A stretch of 64,000 nucleotides of DNA from Agriotes lineatus. Lineage: Eukaryota > Arthropoda > Insecta > Coleoptera > Elateridae. Position 1 is the stretch's first letter. Each line of letters begins with the position of its first letter. The stretch spans positions 81,757 to 145,756 of the forward strand of contig CALNHX010003603.1 in the NCBI GenBank assembly GCA_940337035.1, given 5' to 3'. Positions 52,645-64,000 of the stretch are shown here, piece after piece. The notes beneath the pieces were generated by a model, which saw only the letters and a list, made by a program, of their open reading frames with translations, had not been told where the DNA came from and made no database searches. The position numbers and the translations under genes were made by a program.

Positions 52645-53048
52645 GAACAGAATTAATCAACACGAATACTCGACTAAAATTAATAATTGATCTCTTTCTA
52701 ATAAAACAAACTGCATTGACTGACCACACCAATGAGTCGCTACATAAATTCAATTTTAATACACCTAAGAGATTACATAAAGAGAATAATCTAAAAAAAC
52801 GTCTAAGCTTGGAGATGATTGAAATACAAAAAAGCCTTAATGCAATTAATTATAGAGCTGATATCGATAGCCTCAGTTCTATTTATCATAATTTGTTTAA
52901 TAACATTTTTGTATACTTGAACCAAATATTTTACTCTTATATTCATGCTATTATCTTTAAAACTAACTCTTCAATTAAATCAAAATTTAACTTAATACTT
53001 CTCTGCACCTGCATTTCCGAACTTTCTACACTTTTACGCATTGACTGA
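52645..53048 (+). pseudogene. PLE family C C-terminal tail
   Basis: Frame 52716-53048: TDHTNESLHKFNFNTPKRLH, KENNLKKRLSLEMIEIQKSL and ADIDSLSSIYHNLFNN match the region after the GIY-YIG core (His, hydrophobic, E...KRL..E). It ends with the same NLILLCTCISELSTLLRID tail as the minus copy. Confidence 0.7.
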
Positions 53049-53092
53049 TAACTTAAATATGTGAACGGACTTGCAAGCCCCTTTATCAAATT

Positions 53093-54654
53093 TACTGAGT
53101 AAATTACAGAATTGTGGATTTAAAATGTTTTATCATTATTTACTACTGACTGAAAATGAAAAGAAATAAATATTTATTGTAAAAATTACACAGTTGCTTA
53201 TTAAAATGTTCATTTGTGCAAGCCAAGTTCGACGAGTAGAGTAAAAGATATTTTGTGAAAAACGTAGTAACTCTAATTAAAAGCGTTAATTAGCAACCTA
53301 ACCCGTTAATTCCAGGGTCTACTGTGTCAACCTAAAGAGACATTTGTGGCGGTATAATTTTATATCTTATCGAAATATGCAAAATTCAGAATAATAATTT
53401 ATGAAGAATTGTTTTATTATATTCGCCTATGTTGTTTTAACCAACGCTGAGAGCTATAAGCTCTAATTTTTAAAGCATTTTAACAAAGAACATGTAATGA
53501 ATTGCTCATGGAGACAGATTAGTTTTTGGTCACTTCTTTTCTTACTAAGACACAAGAAATGCCATCTAAAGTATTAAAAATCCATCGTGTGTGATTAATA
53601 TCACTTTCCATTAAAAGCTATATAATTGTATAAGGATTTGTTAAACCGATTGAAAAGTTGATAATAGTATTATACTCGCATGTAACCATTAGGATGGTGT
53701 AGACGTAGACTGTATAATCTGATACAAAAGCAAATTAGAATGGGGATATAAACCCCGGTAGAATCGATTTCAGACTTTGCAAACACCGTATGAATTACTA
53801 CAGCATCCGTTGTTTGTTCGGCTTCTGCTTATTCCGTTATTACAGCTAAGATGGGAACGGACATTTTGAAACAGGTTTTTACTAAATATTTATTTTTTGA
53901 AGGTCAAAATGAGAGAGAGAGACGGAGACTATTATTATTGAGCGAAATTTGTTCTAAGCTAGCTATTAATAATGATAGTAGTTTAGTTTAATAGTAATTA
54001 TTATCATAATATGGTTATTATAGTTAAGCAACTAAAGAGAACTATTCCAACCTCTTTTTGTGGTGGGATTTTAGGGTTAAGTGCAAAATTCATGGAAAGT
54101 ATCGGTTCTCGAATATTAAATTCCTTTAACACTTTTGATCTTTATATCTCAAACGGCGCCTAAGACGTCGTTTCCACTTGGTCTCTTTGCAGTTATTGGG
54201 AATCACTATCTGATCTTGCACATTGCCAGACTTTCTCTTGGTTTTATTTACAAAAATATGTCGTGTCAGCTGGTTCTGCACGTCGTGCTCAAATTGTTAT
54301 AGTAACCTCAACTTTTCAATTTATTGTGTACGTTATTAAGTTACTTTTATATAGCTTTGCTTGGGGGTTGTTTTCTTGCATTCCAGAGACGAGACAGATT
54401 ACTTGGAATTTCTAATACGGCAATGTAGAAGTTCAAAATATAAAAAAATGTCTAAAAATAGCAAGAGGTTTCATTCTTGTACTTCTTCTGTTGCTTAATT
54501 ATTTTTTTTAAATTGGTAAGTTACATCAACAGTCACAACTATGTATATATAATTACAATAATAATATGTACCATACCTGTTAGCTCTATGAGCTCATTTG
54601 ATGATAAGGCGGCTTGAGCGAATTATTTATTAGCAGTACTTTAGAAACTTTTTA
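53093..54654. other. AT-rich DNA, no gene recognised
   Basis: No coding motif. A short GAGAGAGAGA tract lies near 53920. Confidence 0.5.
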
Positions 54655-55437
54655 ATTATTGAGCAGGTTTTGAGGCAATTTCTTTTTAATCGTCTGAATG
54701 CTGGTACTTCTGGCAGAGTTTCTACGGATAGGTTTGTGTGTGTGTGTTACCAGACGGTCATGGTGTTTAACTGCACGTTGTTAGATTTCTTCTTTTATGT
54801 ATGTCATCTTTAAATCGCTATGTAGGGTTTTATTGCTAACATACCATGGTGCATCTGCTATTTGTCTGAGGACTTTAGAATGAAATCGTTACATTATATT
54901 TAAATTGGACATACCCCTACAACGCCATAATTCCAGTTCGTATGTCCATATTGGCTTAATTATTACTCTATATAGTATAAGACGTCTGGTGTCCAAACTT
55001 GGATGGGAGTTCCACTGCTGCATCTCTCGGCGCCTCGTGGTACGGCTATCACGGAAAAAAGTTGGTCCCGGCGGTCATACAACATCATGACAGTCGTTAG
55101 TGGGGTTGGAAGTCCTCATAACTGCACAGCGACGCCTATAATTGGCCTAACGGCTGTTGGCTGAGTGCGAATTAAATAAATAAATAAATAAATAAGACGT
55201 CTATTTTCGATTGAAAGGGGAGATTTCCTTCCAATTAGCCAATTCATTATTGTTATTTTCAGATCCATTCTTTTCTTTTTTTTATGTGTGATTTCCAAAT
55301 CAACTTGTTGTCTAAATGTAAGCCCAAATATTGAGTTTCGTTGGCATGTGGTATTTCCACATTATTAGTATTAATATAGACTGTGTTAAGTTGTTTTAAT
55401 TTCGTTATATTTCACCAAATTTTCCTTAGTTCGAACC
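54655..55437 (-). pseudogene. Jockey-like RT end and C-terminus
   Basis: 55437 down: INTNNVEIPHANE, a QYLGLHLD-like segment, then 55203-55298 KKKRMDLKITIMNWLIGRKS with PLSIENRRL. After the SINE it continues VIIKPIWTYELELW, SNLNIM and ADAPWYVSNKTLHSDLKMTY. All are in jockey order (WLLGRKS, IKPIWTYGIQLWG, NAPWYV.N..LH.DL). Several frame changes. Confidence 0.75.
54977..55202 (+). mobile_element. SINE insertion with 11-bp target duplication
   Basis: ATAAGACGTCT at 54977-54987 is repeated at 55192-55202. Between them are about 200 bp starting GGTGTCCAAACTTGGATGGG and ending in an (AAAT)n tail. The ACTTGGATGGGAG near its start resembles the 3' promoter region of 5S rRNA, suggesting a 5'-truncated 5S-derived SINE; the match is short. 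It interrupts the jockey RT. Confidence 0.75.
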
Positions 55438-57645
55438 TGGCTTTTGAGCGCAATTTAAAGTAATTCAAGCTACGGCAGCGAATTGCTCGGGCTTGTTTGT
55501 ATTGCATTGTTTGTCACGAGCCTATTTAGTTTTTTTGGGACCTTGCAATTCATTGTAAATCATTTACAACCTACATATCCGTCGAAATTTTGGTATCAAG
55601 TCAAGCTTATTTCTGTTCAGGGTGACGCAATCTATACTGGCACGCAGCTTAGCTGCTTTCTTTCGTAGAATTCTTAACGCCGTTAGGGACATTTTGATAC
55701 TATTCGGTCTCGCGAACAAATTGTCAAAAGTAAGAAAATTTTAGTAGAGCTCTTGTTATTCTGTGCATTATATTTCTGATTTCAGACCATAAGACTGCTT
55801 TCCTTTTCAAATGCAGCTTTGTTTCAGTTTATCGATAAGGCAACTTAAGCGTTTTGCTTTTCGTAGCACATTGCAAGCTCTTTGAAAATTAGTTTTGATT
55901 AATCTGTTGTGCCCAAATAATAGGGCCGCGTTCTGTAAAGCCCAAACTTTCTTTTCGATTAATTGAACTTCTGAATTCAAGACATTTGATACCCCTGGAC
56001 TTTCCTTACTTGGCAGTTCAAGTATGAGAGACTTCCTTTGTGCTTTGTTTTATTCGGGGTTTCCCCCGAGTTCATGATGCAGTGTTTCCTTTCGTGTTGC
56101 AACAAGGAGACGAAAAATTCAGTTTGGATTAGTAAAAGTGAGATGGACTCTTCTTTAGCGCGGGGCCAATCATTAAGCTCCGCGATTTTAAAATTAATTA
56201 GTAGCCAGCCTTCAGTGGAGACAGACGTGTTTGTTTTTGCGCCCTCGGGGGTCGCCTCAACGATTCGCCGGGAGACCTTTTGTGTTAACCCGCTTCGGTG
56301 CTATCAAGTTAAATTAATGTTTTGTGAAGGATTTCTGTTTTTTCCCCGCGGAACGCGTATGTGTGTGACTCGGTTGACGTATTAGCGGGCGGCGCTTTTA
56401 ATGTTCGTTAACCAACCCCAGAGCCGGGGGAAAGTTATTTTGCACATGGTTGCACATCTAGTACAAGACGCCCTATGAAGCCCACGTAGTTTTCTCATAG
56501 TGAGCGGGGAAACATCTGCTTTTTGCAAATTTTGCTACGTTCAGCCGATCTCGAGTTTTCTTGCGTTCCCGAGGGACGACCGCATTCATCGTGAATTTAC
56601 TCTGCACTCTTTTGGGCCGCTGTCCACCGTTCCGCTTAACACTTGGGTCTACCCTCTTCTACACTGCAGGAAGCAATCACCAACCCCAGAGGCCTTTGAA
56701 GCATTACCGAGGCTTGGACTTCCAACAGACTACCATGCCTGGGCTAAGGTAAATTTGTACATTGTTAACTGTTACGCTTATACAGTCCCGGGTGTGTTAT
56801 TATCATTTGTTTATTGCGCAGTGTGCGGAGTTATGAACATTGCTTACGTCTTTGTATTTTAATTATGTCAGTTGATCATTGAAGGCGGAAGCTTTACTCC
56901 TGCCAATATTTCAGTTGGTTATTCTTTGTAACTCTGTTTAGATTAAGTTAGTTCTTGCGTGGGATCCCCTTTTTGTCCTCAGTTAGGGTGTAACCTTTTT
57001 GATAGCCGACTTGTGGCTTGATGTACGAAAATTTAAATCATTAAATTTCATTATTGGCTAAATTAATTATTGGTTGGATTTAAATGTGTGAACCTATTGA
57101 GTCCACAACTAAATACGGCTTTAGCCGAGTGTATTTTCATGTAAAGACCAGAGCATGCGATAGAACGCGTAAGCCCTTAAGATCAGGGGTGTTTTGTATT
57201 TTGTTATTAGCTTCCAGAGCGGTGGCCACCCTACTTTTGCATCAGGCGTCGGCGGAGCTGACGAGTGACGCTGGAGTGGGGTGAAGCTACTTGGAGAATC
57301 TCCCCTTAGGCTACGTGTACCTTCTTACTTCTACCACGTTAGCTACCTCTTTTAAGAAGTAAGTGGCGTCCTTAAACAATTCTTTTGAGCAAAGTATAGG
57401 GTAAGTGCTGTCTGTGTTAACTGAGCTTTCGAACCACGCCTTCTCGACTAAGCTAGACCGAGGGTAACTGGAGCGCCGTCATCTGCTCCGACACATCAAG
57501 ATCCGTGTTTTTTTTTTTGGTAAAGCCGGCATACCCTGTACTTTTCCCGATTTTTGACAGTGCTTGTGATCAATGTCGATTCGAGCATTTAATCCTGTAG
57601 CAACTGGTGGACATCGTTGGCTTCTTAAAGTAAAGGACACGTGGA
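55437..57645. other. 2.2-kb unidentified insertion
   Basis: Higher GC than the surroundings, T-rich on the plus strand, with overlapping short frames (for example 56038-56385 and 56500-56862) lacking known domains. No clear inverted or long direct terminal repeats seen. It lies inside the jockey-like LINE and must be a later insertion or a rearrangement. It resembles 48055-48846/50228-51415 in composition only. Confidence 0.45.
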
Positions 57646-57860
57646 CTTGTTTTCATTTACCTTACTTTTCCACTGGTTTAACCACTCTTGCAAGATTTAT
57701 ATAATTCTGTAGATGCTGTGACGCAGTTTTTGGATCTTAATGTCGTTAATATTATTATGTCATCCGCGAATGTTCCGGTTATAGTACACGGGGTTGTAGA
57801 TATAAAATTGGACCTAGCACGCTACTTTGTCTAATGCCTGAACTCATAGAGTATATTGCA
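57645..57860 (-). pseudogene. Jockey-like RT, motif B and catalytic box
   Basis: Minus translation SSVLGPILY (motif B end), then in another frame TFADDIIILTTLRSKNCVTA (FADD catalytic box) and the start of the thumb. Two frame changes within 200 bp. Confidence 0.65.
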
Positions 57861-58069
57861 GATATTTCTTCTCCATATTTCTGATGCACTCTACACATAT
57901 AAAAATTTTGATATTTACATCGAAGGCAAATTCGCGGTTCTACTAAAAATATAATCGTAAGTGCTGAACTGCCAGAGTGTCAAATTTAATACCTCCGGTT
58001 GAGCAGGAATACAAAACAAAAATGAATATAAAAAATTTATTGTATACAAAATCTAATTACATCTTTCAG

Positions 58070-58250
58070 CTACGTTTTTATATAATCTTCATTTTGAAGG
58101 CACTCGTCATATCGTGGCAAGACTTTTTCTATACCTTCGTCAAAATAGGTTGCCTCCTGGTCACTAAGTCAACGGTTTACGCTGGCTTTCAGCTCGCTCT
58201 TTAAACTTTTTCCGCCATTCTTGCACATATTCGTCCCTCATAAACTGTAC
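58070..58250 (-). pseudogene. mariner-like transposase C-terminal remnant
   Basis: Minus translation EYVQEWRKKFKERAESQ (58175-58250) and, shifted, SDQEATYFDEGIEKVLPRYD followed by ECLQNEDYIK (58070-58165). The last part follows the mariner C-terminal pattern (F..GI.KL..R...C....GDYVE). Nothing upstream supports the catalytic core. Confidence 0.5.
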
Positions 58251-58995
58251 TGCACCCGCCTAGTGTAAATTTTTAACGGACGCAATATATTATGGATATA
58301 AACGAACGAATAGCAAAGAAAAAGTAATTAAATATGCTCTTCACGATTTTAACGATTTAGTCCTCTTAAATGATGGAATAACCTCTACAACCTCTTTGTG
58401 GAGTGATATAATTCATATTCTTTTTATGAGAATTTTGCAGAGTGGCGATATACTTATAAGAGAAACATAAATCATGGAAGCCCTTTCTCTATTATTCAAG
58501 TAGCTCTTCTTCCAGGTAAAACAGATGATAATTTACAAAATAGTAATCATTTGCTAATAATTTTATCAATAAATATTCCTGCAAATATAAATAATAAGTC
58601 GTCTTCGGAGAATTGGAAAGATTATCAATTACTTTTGTAGAATTACCATCTAAACTCTTCTGGATTAGAAACTCTAGATTCCATATGTTCAACGTTTACT
58701 CAAAAAATAAGAAATGTAGCTCCAGAATCCATTTCTAGAAAAAAGGCTTACTCGATAAATACAAGTTTCATGATGGAATCAGAAATGCGCAGATGCCAAC
58801 AAAGAAAAGTATAAAGCTTTCAATTTATATAAAAAGCATAAAATGACCGAGAACTTAATACAGTTTAAAAACTTAGAGCATTTATCAGACGAACCATCAA
58901 GACGAGTAATGTTCGTTCACTGGCTTTGAGTTTTTCCAACTCAGAAAAGGCAAAGTAATCGAATTGATAAAATCGTCACCTGAAACTGAGAACCA
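58251..58995. other. AT-rich, possibly decayed coding
   Basis: Short frames only. This could be the upstream part of the fragment at 59000-59420, too decayed to read. Confidence 0.3.
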
Positions 58996-58999
58996 ACAT

Positions 59000-59420
59000 T
59001 TTTATTCAAGCAGGAATTTCTCGAGAAGGATTGGTTACCAGTGGAGAAAATATTATTCTTTCTTGAAAGGGATGAGTAAATACTCAAATTTAAACGAAGC
59101 TCGTTATTTCAGCTTGACAACTCGAACTAAAGGTATGCATTAAGATAAAATTATGTCCTAACACAATCTTTTGGGAGTTTATTTGTGCAAACGTCACCGT
59201 CGTCGCCAGGAAATAAACTTCTCGCAACTAAATGAAGACGGAAGATAGATACGTAAATGAGAATGTATAGAAGAGGAAAGAGTCTAGTATCCTGTAGCTG
59301 TAAGTCAGGATATGGAAAATTGTGGATGCAAAAAAAGCGAGCTTAGATTACTCCGAAATTTGTGAGCACTGCAATGGATTGTCATGTCACCACTTACCTG
59401 TCTGTCTAAAAGAAAATTAT
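59000..59420 (+). pseudogene. Decayed multi-copy arthropod ORF with Cys-rich C-terminus
   Basis: In several frames the plus strand gives FSRRIGYQWRKYYSFLKG, LNEARYFSLTTRTK and then a Cys-rich end, SCSCKSGYG, CGCKKSELR and EICEHCNGLSCHH. The order C.CK.G-CGCKK-C..C.G..C is seen at the C-terminus of uncharacterised proteins that are repeated in arthropod genomes, often transposon-associated. Function unknown. At least three frame changes. Confidence 0.45.
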
Positions 59421-59479
59421 TCTTCTTTTGGCGAGTGATTTCGTATGTATTGCAGATGTTGGTTGTATATACTGTAAAT

Positions 59480-61400
59480 AACTAAGACTGTATGATATCG
59501 TAACTCATATTGTAATTTTTAAACAAACTAGAAAGATAACTTTACATGTTAAATTAAAATACTTCTTTTGGATTCCATTAAAATTAAGAAAAATCTGTAA
59601 ACTTTAGACCAAACTTAAATTAAAAGCACATCGTTTTAGGGCAAGGCCAAAAAATTACATCGTTACAGCCATTAATATGGGAATTTGAATTTTGAAGGGA
59701 CATTGAAGGTAACCGCAGAAGGAAAGTTAGTTTTGGAAAAATTTTGCTCTTGTAGTAGTCTAACAAGTGGCCAAAGTTTAGCTTTCTTCTAACTATTTCC
59801 GACGTAATTTCTTTATTTTTTGGACTATGTCAGTGATCGGTGAGGCGTGATACGCGTATAACTTAAAACATGCAGCGAAAAAATCGTATTTTTTAGAATT
59901 AAGCAATACAGTAATTCTTTAACCAAAAAGTTTTATATGTTTTTCTACACATTTCATACGCTGGAATTATGCATTTATGTACAATAATTTTCAAAACACC
60001 TAAATGCTGAAATATATACAGCGCTTTCCCGGTACACCTCGTATAAAAGATGTCTGTAGCATTTTAAAAGTATTTTCGAGATTAATTTGACATCGTTTGA
60101 ATCTAGAAAGAAAAATATTTCCACTGGTTTAAATGCCATTGAGAAATAATTAAAAATAAGCTTGTAAATGCGATTTACACATAAAATGAATCAATTTTCA
60201 GTAATAATAACCATTCAAAAAATATTTGTTTCTAGTTTTTTGAAATCGCAAACAAAATGCAGCCCTCCACGTTTAGATCCGCAAGGTCATTCCAAATACT
60301 GTAAAAATGTTTTTTTAAACTATACCTTCGAGTGCACACCCTGCGATGGAAGTTATGGTCCCTGATTTCTGACTAAAAATTGCGAATTAAATATTAATCA
60401 ATAATTTAGCAGGCCCATAACCAGCAAAAATCTTGTGATACCGATTACAACGTACAGAGAATTCATTCCTTGGTCAAAGTTCACATTAAATTTGATTTTC
60501 GGATTATATTAATTAGTGCTCTAGGAATATAAATTGAAGTTATTCCACTCGAATTGACACTATCTGCACAATGGACTGGCACTTTCATAAGCTCTTAATA
60601 TCCGTCGCTTAATTTATTTTGTATCGGATAATAGGTACCTACCGGAAACATCCTCTTAATAAGATTTAATGTATTAAGCAAAACATATTAGCTACGCAGT
60701 TTTATGACTCTATTTTATTATAATTTTTACTGGTAAAGTACATAAACCATTTTTATATAGTAAACATCTCAGTTTGAAATTACTGCTTTTCTTAATAAAA
60801 TTCTATAATGTAATAAAGAGCGGTTTTTAAAATAGAAGATACAATCGCCACTCCACTGATAAGTAGTTATAAAAAACAATTTCCTTTACGATTATGCAGA
60901 AACTAGAATATTAGTTACTAATCATCGGTGTAACATCAAGTAACCCTTTTGTATTCTAATCTACCTGTAATACCTGAAATCCACAGGAAATGCAATTTGT
61001 ACAGTACTGGTAATCAACCATAACAACCGTAAATTATAAATTGCATTTCCTTAATCACAGTTAGTTTTAGAGTTTGTGCACCTTTTAATGTTTTTGTACA
61101 TAATTTATCGGCAATATTCTAAGTAGGACTTTGATTATATGATCGTAGTAGTTGTTAACGCCACTTCTTGTTACCTATATTTTTTGAAAAATATTTTCAA
61201 AAATCACATTGCAACGCAACGCAAGGACCCACCAGCTAGAATCAGTGGGGACGGAGTTCAGTTCTTTAAATAATGCAATTACCAAATACAATGAGCGCCA
61301 AAAAGTTTCTAAATTACACACGAAATAACACAATATCGGAAATATAAAAGATAGCAGTAATAAAATCAGACACTGAAAGGTGTAAACAGTGCAATTATTT
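59480..61400. other. AT-rich DNA, no gene recognised
   Basis: No recognised coding. A short imperfect inverted repeat (GGAAATGCAATTTGTAC and its partner) lies at about 60987-61049. Confidence 0.5.
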
Positions 61401-61560
61401 ACTGTGCACAGGTCTACTCCTTTCTTGTCTTTTGTCATTGGTTTTGCTGCAACTCATGTTTTTCCCCTTTTTGTTAGTATTTTTTCTATACCGTTATCCC
61501 AGGTTTCTTGCGGTCTTCCTCTTTTTATTTTGCTTGTCATTTTAGCGTCATAGCCACATT
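61400..61560 (-). pseudogene. LINE C-terminal remnant
   Basis: Minus translation KMTSKIKRGRPQETWDNGIE followed by KILTK and, after a break, MTKDKKGV. The GRP..TW.D.I pattern is the C-terminal signature of RTE/jockey-group ORF2 proteins. Only about 50 residues remain. Confidence 0.5.
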
Positions 61561-63097
61561 TTTCCTAAAATCAGTGACATCACAATTGCATATAAACAAA
61601 TTAGAATTGAAATAGTGCTAAGTTATTCATTCATCCTTTATAATTCATTAATTCCTGTCTTACTTCTTACTCGGTTGTTCTTAAGTGTTCTTAAGCGTTT
61701 TCAGATTTTCATAAAAAATCTAATATAGAAATTGTGTAAAGACCTGAAGATTCTCAATTTTAAATTCATATTCTAGCGCCATGTAAGCAGCTTTATTGTT
61801 CTTTTCAATTACTGTCCTGGTTGCAGTAATATTTTGGGTGGTGGTACGTCCTGTAGCGCTTTATTGTGTCAAACATTTCGTATTCCAATTTTTGTGTCAG
61901 CGTTAAATTGCAGCGTACGACGATGCTGATCCAACAAGAAGCGAATTTCAAATCTCTTGCGTTTACAAGCGGAGTAGTCATAATGTACGAGTAGTATGAT
62001 TTGAAAATAATCGTATACATTTTTCGCCTGTTCTACTATTCTCTAAGGTAATACAATTGTAAATGTAAACGTCAATTGACCAATTACATTTAAAAGATAT
62101 AGTATGCTTATTCAATACTATAATAAACAAACCAATAAAATTAGTCAATTTGTCACAAACGGTCAGTTAAAATTGACTGTATTTGAAAACACCCAAAGTC
62201 ACAGTGTTATCACGCGATCATAATTGGTTTGAAAGAATTCGATTTAGTGAGTAGTCTTTGACTGATACTTTGCCAAAATGTCAAAGTAAAGTGTGCAAAT
62301 CGGTGTCGTTATGAAAATGAAAAATAATGGTTTTGGAAGTATTGAATTCCTAGTGAGAAACGTTAAACGAAACTTTGCCGTCCAACAAAGTAAAATTGAA
62401 GTAATACATTTATATTGTTGAATTATCTTTCCAAATATCACTCAAAGTATAATTTTTTAAGAGATTTATTTCATTTACATAAACATTAAGCAAATAATGT
62501 TTCTTATCAAAAGCTACGCAAATTCCACTCGACCTCGACTTGCGGTTTCGCGAAATTTTTAAAGCAGTTTTCGCTTTAAGACGGTTAAAAACAATACTTT
62601 GCACGTAATCGATAATAAATCTCAAAAAAATATTTATCTTTTGTGGAATTATTCTTCAAAATTTTTAATTTTAGGCTGGGATTTTAAGTATTTAATTTCT
62701 ATATCATCTGAAATACTGAATATTTAAAAACGCATATGGATAATAACAAATTTTGCCAAAATGAGTAGTTGTATATTTTTAGAACACTTTACAGTTTAAT
62801 TATGTCGAGGGTAATTTTCTCCTTTAAGTGAAGTTTCGTGCTGGCAATTTACTTACTTATGTTTATTATCAAGATATGAATATTTATAAGCAATCAAAAT
62901 ACGTAGCTTGCATCTTTTTGAAAACGGAATAGGCTTTTGTTCATTACCCAAGCTCATTAAACACTTTATGTAGGTCATGATTAAGTTAGTAATAAACGAT
63001 GGCAGCAGCAATATTAAAATTAATATCATTATTAAGATATTCACAGTATAATGACGATGCCGTCTTTTATCATAATTTCTTACTGTGCTAGAATATA
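61561..63097. other. AT-rich DNA, no gene recognised
   Basis: Only short unrelated open frames. No structured repeat I can support. Confidence 0.5.
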
Positions 63098-64000
63098 CAG
63101 TGCGTAAATTAAGTATGGAAACGGTGATATTATTTGCATACGGCCATAGATAGAACTCTGAAATTTGGTATAGAAGTAAGACATACGATTTTCTACTAAT
63201 ATGCTGGTTCCAATTTTTTTATCGATCGTTACGACTGCAGCACGGCCAACTTAATTATATTTTTAAATTGAAATGGGGGTCGAAAGTACCATCATTAGAA
63301 AGCTGTTTTTGTGTAGAATCCAACGATGTAGCACTTGATATGGCAGTTTTGAAAAAATAACTTCACTATACCAAATTAAACTTTGAGAATATTACTTTCA
63401 ACGGTTTGCTAGATATGATGAAAATTTAGTTGGCGGTGAATGCTTTGTTTTGTTTTTCAACTTTAAACAGTACATTTATGAAGAATACCCATTTAACCAT
63501 TAGGGTATAACTACGTCTTCTATCACCGTACCCTATCATCATGAGAATCTCTATTCTCGCCTTTTCTGTAAGATTTGCCATGGTACTTTCTCACTAACTG
63601 CGCAAATTCAAACAACACTTATAATTTTTGACGTTCAATATTTGTTAAACAACAGTGGCATTGTTTTGTTTTCAGCGCTTACTATCGGTTTCAGTTATCT
63701 AATAAATTTTTATCTACAACCTTTAATTTGGGATAGTGAAGCTATTTTGCAAAACTGCCATATCAAGTGCTACATCGTTGGATTCTACACAAAACAGCTT
63801 TCTAATGGTTGTACTTTCGACCCCCATTCCAATTTAAAAAAATAATCAAGTTGGCCGTGCTGCAGTCGTAACGATCGATACAAAATTGGAACCACAAATG
63901 TTAGAAGAAAGCCGTATGTTTTACTTCAATACCAAATTTCAGAGTTCTATCTATGGTCGTATTCAAATAATACCACCGTTTCCATACATAATTTACTCAC
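63098..64000. mobile_element. Long-TIR DNA element, cut by the window end
   Basis: The left end CAGTGCGTAAATTAAGTATG is mirrored by the right end CATACATAATTTACTCAC at position 64000. Arms of about 290 bp (63098-63390 and about 63700-64000) are 85-90 percent alike by eye, around a loop of about 310 bp. Left flank is TA. The right terminus should lie about two bases outside the window. No transposase. The CAGTG start and TA flank suggest a Tc1/mariner-type non-autonomous element. Confidence 0.8.

Larger units (their letters stand above)
51420..53092 (+). mobile_element. Penelope-like element, family C, plus copy, RT core deleted
   Basis: N-terminal region (51420-51660 and, after the insertion, 52079-52640), then directly the end of the GIY-YIG domain and the C-terminal tail (52645-53048). 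The 3' end GTGAACGGACTTGCAAGCCC matches the minus copy at 43868. RT and most of the nuclease are deleted at about 52640. The insertion at 51672-52066 carries a 12-bp target duplication. Confidence 0.75.
54655..57900 (-). mobile_element. Jockey-like LINE, split by a SINE and a 2.2-kb unidentified insertion
   Basis: The minus strand has the RT catalytic region at 57645-57860 and the RT end and C-terminus at 54655-55437. In between lie about 2.2 kb (55437-57645) that do not belong. The LINE reading SKVNENKST at 57648 should continue directly to the FELRKIW stretch at 55435. The 5' half of the element is not found beyond 57900. Confidence 0.65.

Noticed and set aside
56038..56862. Frames of 115 and 120 codons that might be a host gene
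   Set aside because: No domain, no convincing start context and no splicing evidence; they lie inside a block interrupting a LINE.

Overview
The window looks like transposon-packed intergenic DNA from an arthropod genome, probably an insect and possibly a beetle (the order is a guess). It is AT-rich, has one small assembly gap (418-440), and I recognise no intact host gene. Nearly every recognisable protein fragment is a decayed mobile-element protein, broken by stops, frameshifts or later insertions. No rRNA, CRISPR array, operon or bacterial-style gene organisation is visible.

Layout. 1-4.7 kb: a mariner-type transposase tail, a conserved arthropod multi-copy ORF fragment and a Penelope-like element (PLE) tail. 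4.7-7.7 kb: PLE family A, with its 3' part duplicated in inverted orientation at its left end and a tRNA-like sequence in that inverted arm. 10.8-11.1 kb: two foldback/MITE elements. 12.9-14.3 kb: PLE family B on the minus strand, lacking the reverse transcriptase (RT) core. 14.6-18.8 kb: a decayed Ty3/gypsy retrotransposon, interrupted by a hAT-like terminus and a MITE. 19-24.2 kb: gene-free DNA with large nested foldbacks. 25.7-27 kb: a Crypton-like tyrosine recombinase gene interrupted by a family B end. 28.4-30 kb: family B ends and strong foldbacks. 30-34.9 kb: a DIRS-like tyrosine-recombinase retrotransposon whose gag-RT half and RNase H-recombinase half lie on opposite strands. A LINE with a 13-bp target-site duplication sits inside its RT.

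35.2-40.9 kb: an RTE-type LINE interrupted by a jockey/CR1-like LINE that itself contains the 3' end of another LINE. 41.5 kb: a tRNA-headed SINE. 43.9-45.7 kb: PLE family C on the minus strand, head to head with a plus-strand PLE N-terminal ORF. 46.2-48 kb: a second RTE-type LINE (minus). 48.8-50.2 kb: a piggyBac-type element with both termini and TTAA flanks but only the transposase C-terminus. 51.4-53.1 kb: a plus-strand family C copy, with a 395-bp palindrome of two family A ends around a tRNA-like sequence inserted with a perfect 12-bp duplication. 54.6-57.9 kb: a jockey-like LINE split by a SINE and by 2.2 kb of unidentified DNA. 58-61.6 kb: small transposon remnants. 63.1 kb to the window end: a long-TIR DNA element.

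The most unusual signal concerns the PLEs. At least two families end in a shared structural motif: a CTGANGA core, a short stem, GAAACG, then a second hairpin. It resembles the hammerhead ribozyme cores known from PLEs. In family A this motif sits next to a tRNA-like (Ser/Leu-like) module, and an independently mobilised palindromic copy shows that the composite moves as a unit.
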